A stretch of 64,000 nt of DNA from Kudoa neothunni. Lineage: Eukaryota; Cnidaria. Numbering within the stretch: position 1 is the first letter of the stretch; every line of letters begins with the position of its first letter. The notes beneath the pieces are model-generated. The model worked only from the letters and a program-made list of their open reading frames with translations, made no database searches and had not been told where the DNA came from. Shown piece after piece: positions 47,457 to 55,393 of this stretch. The stretch covers positions 7,688,001 through 7,752,000 of the forward strand of contig OZ199839.1 in NCBI GenBank assembly GCA_964304625.1, in the 5' to 3' direction. The position numbers and the translations under genes were made by a program.

Positions 47457-50400
47457 AAGTTTTTTCGAGTTTTTTCTTGTACTCTGGAACAAAGTAATTA
47501 TTTTAGCTCGCGTCTGCTATAGTTTAATTGGCCATTTGACAACAATTCTAACGATATATAAGTTTAATGTCTTACGCCTCTTTTTCGACTAGCGACCTCT
47601 CGAGGTGTATGTACATGTACTATGCTGCGTATTTAAGAGCTGGAGGAAAGGGTAAAACCTTACCTCCACTTTGTAAATGCGTAGCAGAATATGTGCGCTG
47701 CATGGAGAGACTAAAAATGTACTCTACGAGACTAGATTCTATTGATAATGGTGTGACTTTTACCGCAGGTCAACGTAAACGCGTTTTAAACGCGATTTCT
47801 CGTAATGAGACATCGAGAGAGATCATCCTAGACAAGTTTATGCAACTTGTTCAAAATGCAATTGACTCCAATGAATTCATTGAGCAATTTTTAGAGGAGG
47901 ATGGATCCGTTTATGTTGACTCCAGCTTGCGTCTCTACCCAAAATTAAACCATAAATATTCAACTTATGTAAACTCTTTAAATAAAGCAAATGAATCTAC
48001 CTCAAATAATGTAAACAATCAATTTCTTCATGAGAATAACCCATCGGCTAACTCCTATAATAACACTAATACAACCAACTTCCATGATAATAACGGCATA
48101 GAAAATAAATTACCTGATACTCTTTATCCTAACGCCAATTATAACTCTATTTCTAACTCTAATTCGCTCGAATATGACGTAGTTGAAGTATCGTCGGCCC
48201 ACGACGATATTGACGATGAATCAGCAGCGATAATTGACATCCATAAGGATTTACTTTCTAAACGTCCTAGCTCTAAAAACCATCTAACATCTAAAATTAA
48301 ATACGCATCGCTAAATCCATCAGAGAAATTTGTTGTAATTGAAGAAGATAACAATGCATTAATTCATCCACTTGATAATAATAATCCGATAGACAACCCC
48401 TCTGATGACTCGGTGCATGCATCCGATGATGACGATTGGTTATTTGAACACTTAAATCAACCTATTTATAACTTAAATTACTCCCATAGCAATCGTTCGC
48501 CAATTGACACGTCGCCTAATGGTAATATTAAAACTAACGACCATGTCATTAACACTAACGACAACACTAACCTAACTAATGCTATTCATATCGATTCAAT
48601 CTCTATATTAGACCTCTCTACTGCCCCTAGTGCTCGTAACAGTCCTAATATTAACATTGATTTAAATCTCGATCCAATTTCTAAAAAACTTATTCGTGAC
48701 ATTATCACAATCTCTCCTAAGAATAACCATTATAATAATTGCTCACCAACTACTAGTCCTCTAACATCAAATTCTAACGAAGATGTAATATGCAATAATC
48801 CAACAAATAATGTTAATATCGATTCAACTGTTAATGATGACAATAACCCATTAAATGCGCAAACTAAAAATCCATTAACGATAAATGCCGACGCATCATC
48901 TATTAACAATACCACAAACGACTCTAATACAAAGTCATCTATTTCTAATCCTACCATTAACAATTCCAATTCTGCCATTAACAATTCCAATGCTACACAT
49001 TTAAACAACTCTTCGACCGCAAATACTAAAAACGATGTTATGCGCAATCAGCCGACCACGACAAACGGTAGAACAAGTGATACTCACTCCGATAATTCTA
49101 CCAGGTCAAAATCAAACTTAACATTAAACCCCATTAAGCTGAATACAACGAACGCAAACTCAAGCAATATTAACCACCATAAAGCCGAGTCAGTAACATT
49201 TTCTACTGTGACTGACGATGACAGCACAACTTGTAACTTTCACATTGTGACTAATTCCACACTTAAAAAACCAAATATACTAATTGAAAATCCAAATAGT
49301 AGCAGTAATGATTTAAATAATATCTCAATTAACATAGCTAACAATTCTAAAAATAATATCACTACTAATAATACTCGCTATAATCCCACTAGTTGTATCA
49401 ACACTAGTGATGCCACCACTAATAATAACCAAAAAGATGAAAATAATGGTGATGCCATCCCCAATATTAGTAATACTGACAATATCATTGATAATAAAGA
49501 TAATGAAAACACTAATAGAAATATGGTGGATGATGAAAATATTAATAATAATCTAGATACTCTAAATAATAGTAATAATAATAATAAAATTCCGGTAACT
49601 AAAAATAAAATAAACTACTCTTCCGTCGCTAACCCTAACACAATTTCGAGCAATATAACTAATGTCTCCTTAATTTCTAACAATACTAAAAGCGATAATA
49701 ATAATCAAACCTCTGACAATCAGTTGGATGATAATACCAAAGCTAAAATTAATTCTAATTCGAACCCCAATTCTGCAAATTTAAATAGCCAGCCAAATTC
49801 TAAAGATTATAACAAGACATCTAAATCCCTCATTAATCAATCTAATTCTAAAAATGCCAATAACGAAATTAAACATGGCCCTATAAACCTAAATAACCAC
49901 CCTAACTCTTACACGTCCCCCAACGAGAAGTTTGACGGACACAATCAGTTCCACGTATCAAATATTCAGCCGACAAAAAGAAGACAAGTTAACCACAAAT
50001 CACCTCCTAAATCCAAAATTATGAAAACTGAAGACTGCTCCCTGTCCAACCAACAAATATGCCAAATCGATGAATTATCAATCCCACTAGATCTCAATAC
50101 ACAAGATATTGAAGAATTTATCTCAGAACAACGCACGAAGAATTTCCAAAATGAACAAACACAAATAATCTCGGATTGCACCCCAAATTCCGATGAAACA
50201 GAAAAAACCACAAAATATCCCAACGTAACTGTGAATCCAAACTTCAAAATTGATATAAAGGACTTTGGAACCTCTAAGAACGACAAACAAATGCACCAAC
50301 TCATGCGGCAATTGAAGAAAGCTAATCAAGACATCAACTCACCACTTTCATCAGAAACTGATCAATCCACCGTTGAACAACAACAAACAGATTCTCAACC

Positions 50401-53400
50401 TATCTCCAGTGGCTACCAAGATGCCCCATCTACAAACGGAAATTCAAAATTCATCCCTGAAAACATCTACTCACCATCTATGGGCTTAGACGCAATTTTC
50501 AACATAAAATCGGCGCTAAAACCAACTCCTAAAACTCCATCTTCAATTGAAACACAAAATAACACAAACAAAAACTCTCTAATGGAAGATTCAATCAAAT
50601 CCATTATACAAACCCATAAATCAAAAATTAACAACCCATTCCCCAAAGTCCAGACAAAACAACACTTCATCCCTAATTCTAAAAAACAAATAAATGCCAA
50701 CTTCCAATCGTCAAAAGATAATCCTACCCGCAACAATAAACCAAGCAGAAAATGCAAAAATCCTAACCTAATTCCATATAATCAATCACACCCTCAAAAT
50801 CCTCAAAATTCCCAAAAATCAAAAATACCTAACAACCACCTTGAGCTATCTGATATCGACACAAACGGTGAATCAGACGATCTTCCCATCCGCCCTCCTA
50901 AAAATCCAAGCTCCAATCCTCCAACTGCCTCCAAACCCAATGAATCAATTATAAATCTAAGTAAAGGCATCCAATCCCAACCAAGTGCGAACGAACTGGA
51001 GAACCCACAAGCATTCACCCAAACTGAAATCCCTGACCAAAACTATCCTGACCTATATGACCAAAAATCAAAATTAAATGAAAAAGCCGAAGCATGTGTA
51101 AGGGAACTTCAAGCGCTTATGTGCAAAGCAAACGACATACCTGCAGATGAACTTTATAACGACTTCATCGCTCTGGCCACAGTTCAAGCACAATCCCTAA
51201 AAATGCACTACATTCCTAAATACAAACCCAGAACACCTCCCAAAAACATCAACAAAACAACAATAAACCCAGAAAATCCCCATTCTCAACCAAACACTAA
51301 CCCTTCGCCTTCTTCTTCTTCCTCACCATCATCTTCTCAACATTCAAACTATCCTAACATTCAATCTCAAAATACATCTCAACCCCAACACTCATCCAAC
51401 CAACAGCAAGAATCATCAACAAACCCTTGGAATAACAAAGAAGCTAGACGTCTCCGCTCCCTCTTCAAATTAAACACGAAGAAATGCGTACGAGAAATAA
51501 CTCAACCTATCCCTAAATGGTGTCAACTAACAGCCAACCAAATCTCAGAATCCCTCACCTTACCTCTGCCAACGGTTCCTGAATTATTTCAACAAGAACT
51601 ACCAGACATTCCACAACACCTCATTGCAAACAAGATCTTCTCATCCACAAAATCACAATCTTCACAGCAACCCACGACAAACTCACAAAGTAGTTTTCCA
51701 GCTCTCACCACTCAAGATACCAATCAAAACGACTTTGCCACTGACGAGGACGAATTCATAAACGAAGACTCCCAACACTCTAACAATAACTCCACAACAA
51801 CTCCTCAACCAACAAATAACCCAAACAACCACCACAATCCGCAAGATGTATACCACTCCTCAATCCACTCTAACACACATCATCTCACCATGGACGAAGT
51901 GATGGCCGCTGTCTTCAAAGCAAAACAAGATACCAGTACCGGACCCGACGGCATCCAGATGAAATTTTGGAAGAAACTTCCAAACATCTCTTCTGTGCTA
52001 CATCCCTTGTTTAACAAAATTTTGGACAGTGGCAAAGTCCCCCAACAGTGGCTCTCATCAAGACTGGTTATGATTCCAAAAGAAGAAAACGCCAACACAC
52101 TCTCAGCCGGCGACTATAGACCCATATGCATTACTCAATGTATATACCGAATCTTCATGTCCGCAGTCAACTCCCATCTAAAAGAGTTTATCACACTCTC
52201 ACCCAACCAAAAGGGCTTCCAATCTGGAGATGGCTGCGTGGAACACTCCTTCATGCTCCAACAAATTCTCGATGACCACCGCAACACAAAAAAGAGAAAG
52301 TCCCTGTATATACATTGGATAGACCTCAGAAAAGCTTTTGACCACGTTCCACACTGGATGATCCACAATATGCTAAAGAAAAAAGATGTCCCTATCCAAT
52401 ACACCAACCTAATTGAACACCTATATGCCAACTCATATAATGTCATAAAAGACCAATACGGAAACGTTGCCAATCACCATCTAAACGGAAGAGGAGTAAG
52501 ACAAGGTTGCCCCCTCTCACCCGCACTTTTCAACTTGGTAATCGACCCTTATCTACGTCTCGCTGAAGAACTAGATGCCGGTTACAAACACGACAATACA
52601 GAAAATCCAATATCCGTCCTTGCTTATGCTGACGACCTAATTCTCATCTCAGACACGGCGGAAAAATCGCAACTTCTTCTAGACAAACTCCAAGAATTCC
52701 TCCGACTCACAGACATGTCTGTCAACCTCAACAAATGCTCAACCCTCATCTCTTCGTATAAATACGGACGTAGAATCATAAATGACCCCAAATTCCACCA
52801 ACCACTCACTCTGTCCAACGATTCGATTCCATTTCTTGATGAACCCGGTTTCTATAAATACCTAGGTACAAACAAAAACCTCCAAACATTCCAAGACATT
52901 CAACCAGTGACCACAAAATTCACCCATCACCTAACAAAAGTGTCTGAATCCTTTTTATATCCCCACATGAAACTACATATCCTCAAAATCTATCTACTAC
53001 CAATGTTAGAATACACCATGAAAACCACCCAACTACGGATTGAAGATCTTAAAAGATTAGACGCCTTCGTGATCAAACACATTAAATCCTGGTATAACCT
53101 ACCAAACTATACGAGCAAACCATTTTTCTCCACACCTTCCAAACTTGGCGGACTTGGCATTCGTAATCTACAAGACGACTACAAAGCTCTACGGCTGTCA
53201 TCTGTGATCTCACTGCTGAATAGCGACGATGACCGTATTGAACTGCTGGCTCAATCGACACTCAAAGCTGTAATCGACCGACGCCAATCCGAAGACAGGC
53301 CACTCTCTCCGATCGACTTTCTAAATCTTGACGACGCGATCCCCTCAAATATCACCATACGAGATGTAAAATCAATCTTCACCACAATCCGCCTATACCG

Positions 53401-54423
53401 AAAATCCCTAAAAATCCAACTTATAAATAACTCCAACAACAACCAATACTCCATCAAGTTTGACGCCTCATCTCTGAAAAAACCCACTTGCGCCTTCCAA
53501 AATAGATTCCTCACCCCATCCAGAGTAAAACTCCTACGCTGGCACCTTCAACAACAATCATACGAAGAATGGTCCCAACAAGTCCTACAAGGCAACCACG
53601 TTGAAAGCATCTCCGCAGATAAAACCTCAAACTCTTGGATTACAAACGGCCAAATTAAAGTAACCTCGGCCAAGTTCTCCATCAAGGCGAGACTAAATAT
53701 CTGCCCATCCAACCTCCACCTATACAAACTCAAACTAACCCCATCCCCAAGCTGCAGAAGATGCCCTGCCGATATTGAATCTATCGGACACATCATCAAC
53801 GCATGTCCTTCTAACCTAAACCAAATAATGCATCGCCACAATAAAGTCCTGGACTTTATTTTCTCGAAAATAAAGCTCAAGAGAAACTGGGTGCTGTTCA
53901 AAGATCAAGAATTCCTCACCACGTCCTCAAGAAGACCGGATTTAGTACTGATCAATGAATTCTCACACAAAGCAATACTGATAGATCTATCTATTCCCTT
54001 TGAAACATCGACTGAGAGGCTCATGCAGATTCGTGACAACAAAACAGACAAATACAACACAGAGAAAAACACACTAGAACAAATGCACTACGAGGTAAGT
54101 TGTTATGCGCTAGTATTTGGTTCTCTAGGTAGTCACATCAAATCCAACGAAGAGGTATACAAGCTCCTGGGTATACCAAAAAAGAAAATAAAGCGGCTAA
54201 AGAAATCCATCACGACCACCATCCTTGAAGAGAGTCATGCTATCTTCAAGGCCCACACCGCTGTCACAAGCTCCCAACAATGAAAACTCCATCCTCTAAA
54301 ACGTCAAAACTATCAAAAATTCCACCCATAAAACAATCAACCCTTCATCGATCAACTCCAAAATAACACAAACGTTACATTAGACTGAACTGTTTAGCTT
54401 TCGTAGCTTTATTTTGTATTATT
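47457..54423 (+). mobile_element. Element B: second tRNA-Asn-inserted non-LTR retrotransposon
   Basis: Flanked by tRNA 3'-half copies at 47421-47456 and 54424-54459. A 110-bp leader, one ORF (47567-54283), and a 140-bp 3' tail ending TTGTATTATT. It is a different family from A (the RT regions are similar but clearly diverged and the linkers unrelated), yet it uses the same target and a similar 3' tail (CCAAAA(A)TAACA, then TTTAG…CTTT…TTGTATTATT). The flanking copies differ by one base (54458). Confidence 0.85.
47567..54283 (+). CDS. Element B ORF: RT plus restriction-like endonuclease, 2238 aa
   Basis: Starts MSYASFSTSDLSRCMYMYY. Domains: ~1-125, an N-terminal domain matching A's in pattern (YxAxYL, KC(A/V)A(D/E)Y, EQFLEEDGSV versus EEFVDPNGVV); ~130-1150, a huge Asn/Ser/Thr/Pro-rich disordered region; ~1165-1210, AEACVRELQALMCKANDIPA (A has ANICIEELKQILCKFN); ~1290, RRLRSLFKLNTKKCVREIT; ~1450-1800, RT with DLRKAFD (D1586) and YADD (1687-1690); CCHC C2063/C2066/H2075/C2080; endonuclease RRPD(2125) and D2140, with spacings identical to A. 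At 2238 aa it is among the longest single ORFs I would expect for this class. The 3' half uses far more C-ending codons than A. No breaks, so possibly active. Confidence 0.9.
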   Translation: MSYASFSTSDLSRCMYMYYAAYLRAGGKGKTLPPLCKCVAEYVRCMERLKMYSTRLDSIDNGVTFTAGQRKRVLNAISRNETSREIILDKFMQLVQNAIDSNEFIEQFLEEDGSVYVDSSLRLYPKLNHKYSTYVNSLNKANESTSNNVNNQFLHENNPSANSYNNTNTTNFHDNNGIENKLPDTLYPNANYNSISNSNSLEYDVVEVSSAHDDIDDESAAIIDIHKDLLSKRPSSKNHLTSKIKYASLNPSEKFVVIEEDNNALIHPLDNNNPIDNPSDDSVHASDDDDWLFEHLNQPIYNLNYSHSNRSPIDTSPNGNIKTNDHVINTNDNTNLTNAIHIDSISILDLSTAPSARNSPNINIDLNLDPISKKLIRDIITISPKNNHYNNCSPTTSPLTSNSNEDVICNNPTNNVNIDSTVNDDNNPLNAQTKNPLTINADASSINNTTNDSNTKSSISNPTINNSNSAINNSNATHLNNSSTANTKNDVMRNQPTTTNGRTSDTHSDNSTRSKSNLTLNPIKLNTTNANSSNINHHKAESVTFSTVTDDDSTTCNFHIVTNSTLKKPNILIENPNSSSNDLNNISINIANNSKNNITTNNTRYNPTSCINTSDATTNNNQKDENNGDAIPNISNTDNIIDNKDNENTNRNMVDDENINNNLDTLNNSNNNNKIPVTKNKINYSSVANPNTISSNITNVSLISNNTKSDNNNQTSDNQLDDNTKAKINSNSNPNSANLNSQPNSKDYNKTSKSLINQSNSKNANNEIKHGPINLNNHPNSYTSPNEKFDGHNQFHVSNIQPTKRRQVNHKSPPKSKIMKTEDCSLSNQQICQIDELSIPLDLNTQDIEEFISEQRTKNFQNEQTQIISDCTPNSDETEKTTKYPNVTVNPNFKIDIKDFGTSKNDKQMHQLMRQLKKANQDINSPLSSETDQSTVEQQQTDSQPISSGYQDAPSTNGNSKFIPENIYSPSMGLDAIFNIKSALKPTPKTPSSIETQNNTNKNSLMEDSIKSIIQTHKSKINNPFPKVQTKQHFIPNSKKQINANFQSSKDNPTRNNKPSRKCKNPNLIPYNQSHPQNPQNSQKSKIPNNHLELSDIDTNGESDDLPIRPPKNPSSNPPTASKPNESIINLSKGIQSQPSANELENPQAFTQTEIPDQNYPDLYDQKSKLNEKAEACVRELQALMCKANDIPADELYNDFIALATVQAQSLKMHYIPKYKPRTPPKNINKTTINPENPHSQPNTNPSPSSSSSPSSSQHSNYPNIQSQNTSQPQHSSNQQQESSTNPWNNKEARRLRSLFKLNTKKCVREITQPIPKWCQLTANQISESLTLPLPTVPELFQQELPDIPQHLIANKIFSSTKSQSSQQPTTNSQSSFPALTTQDTNQNDFATDEDEFINEDSQHSNNNSTTTPQPTNNPNNHHNPQDVYHSSIHSNTHHLTMDEVMAAVFKAKQDTSTGPDGIQMKFWKKLPNISSVLHPLFNKILDSGKVPQQWLSSRLVMIPKEENANTLSAGDYRPICITQCIYRIFMSAVNSHLKEFITLSPNQKGFQSGDGCVEHSFMLQQILDDHRNTKKRKSLYIHWIDLRKAFDHVPHWMIHNMLKKKDVPIQYTNLIEHLYANSYNVIKDQYGNVANHHLNGRGVRQGCPLSPALFNLVIDPYLRLAEELDAGYKHDNTENPISVLAYADDLILISDTAEKSQLLLDKLQEFLRLTDMSVNLNKCSTLISSYKYGRRIINDPKFHQPLTLSNDSIPFLDEPGFYKYLGTNKNLQTFQDIQPVTTKFTHHLTKVSESFLYPHMKLHILKIYLLPMLEYTMKTTQLRIEDLKRLDAFVIKHIKSWYNLPNYTSKPFFSTPSKLGGLGIRNLQDDYKALRLSSVISLLNSDDDRIELLAQSTLKAVIDRRQSEDRPLSPIDFLNLDDAIPSNITIRDVKSIFTTIRLYRKSLKIQLINNSNNNQYSIKFDASSLKKPTCAFQNRFLTPSRVKLLRWHLQQQSYEEWSQQVLQGNHVESISADKTSNSWITNGQIKVTSAKFSIKARLNICPSNLHLYKLKLTPSPSCRRCPADIESIGHIINACPSNLNQIMHRHNKVLDFIFSKIKLKRNWVLFKDQEFLTTSSRRPDLVLINEFSHKAILIDLSIPFETSTERLMQIRDNKTDKYNTEKNTLEQMHYEVSCYALVFGSLGSHIKSNEEVYKLLGIPKKKIKRLKKSITTTILEESHAIFKAHTAVTSSQQ

Positions 54424-54459
54424 ACCGGAAGGTTACGAGTTCGAACCTCGTTGGGGATG
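54424..54459 (+). repeat. tRNA-Asn 3' half, copy 2
   Basis: 35 of 36 bases match 41747-41782; the one change is C to T at 54458. The T-rich run after the other copies is absent here. Confidence 0.92.
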
Positions 54460-55393
54460 ACGAATCGTTGTTTATGCTCAATAACCAAAGTAATTAAATT
54501 AGTTCGCGATTGCTCACTTGATAACGATCCTAACTATTGGGTATAGTGACCAACCGTACGATATCCGCCAAAAATCCGTAAACGATTTCAAGGGAACCAG
54601 AATTATCAGGAGGACCTACTCCGATTGCCAATAGAAGAGTAATGCGGTCAACCACAGAACGGTACAAATCAAACGGGTAAAATTCACATAGGAATACCCA
54701 GAGATGAATGTACACATGTTCGGCAATCGGATGTAGGGTCCGCCTCATGGATGCGTTCTTTGGCCCTGCATTGAATCAGTTTTTGGCATCTCCCCATCAC
54801 ATATAATGCTACTTTTTACTAAAACTAGTATTCTTTTTTTTCGAGTCATTTTCATTTATTCTTTCTGCCGCGTGCACTCGAGGATAAACACACTAACGAT
54901 ATATAATTTTAATGTTCTACGCTTCTATTTCAACTAACGACCTCTCGAGATGTATGTACATGTACTATGCTGCGTATTTAAGAGCTGGAGGAAAGGGTAA
55001 AACCTTACCTCCCACTTTGTAAAATGCGTAGCAGAGTATGTGCGCCGCATGGAGAGACTAAAAATGTATTCTACAAGATTAAAATCTATAGATAATTGTG
55101 TGACTTTTACCGCAGGTCAACGAAAACGAGGTTTAAACGCAATTTCTCGTAATGAGACATCGAGAGAGATCATCCTAGACAAGTTTATGCAACTTGTTCA
55201 AAATGCAATTGACTCCAATGAATTCATTGAGCAATTTTTAGAGGAGGATGGATCCGTTTATGTGACTCCAGCTTGCGTCTCTACCCAAAATTAAACCATA
55301 AATATTCAAATTATGTCAATTCTTTAAATAAATCCAATGAATCTACCTTAAATATTGTAAAAAATCAATTTTCTTGTTAGAATACCTGAGGGA
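54460..55393 (+). mobile_element. Third, truncated element of the B type
   Basis: 54471-54537 resembles the leader of B (CAAAGTAATTA, TTAG(T)TCGCG). From 54893 the text again follows B's leader and ORF start: CTAACGATATATAA, ATG at 54911, ACGACCTCTCGAG, then a long stretch almost identical to B through GGAGGATGGATCCGTTTATG. Indels break the frame (one pair near 55012-55025, another near 55263). Similarity ends about 55393, only some 480 bp into the element, where the gypsy fossil begins. A 350-bp unrelated block interrupts the leader. Confidence 0.8.
54538..54885. other. Foreign 350-bp block in the third element's leader
   Basis: This block is absent from B at the equivalent place and is visibly more GC-rich than its surroundings. 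A 72-codon minus-strand open frame (54530-54748; HLWVFLCEFYPFDLYRSVVD) covers part of it. I recognise neither sequence nor ends. Confidence 0.5.

Noticed and set aside
42199-54000. Many antisense and out-of-frame open frames inside the two large LINE ORFs
   Set aside because: They mirror the repetitive Asn/Ser coding regions, have no start context or family signal, and are overlapped by intact ORFs.
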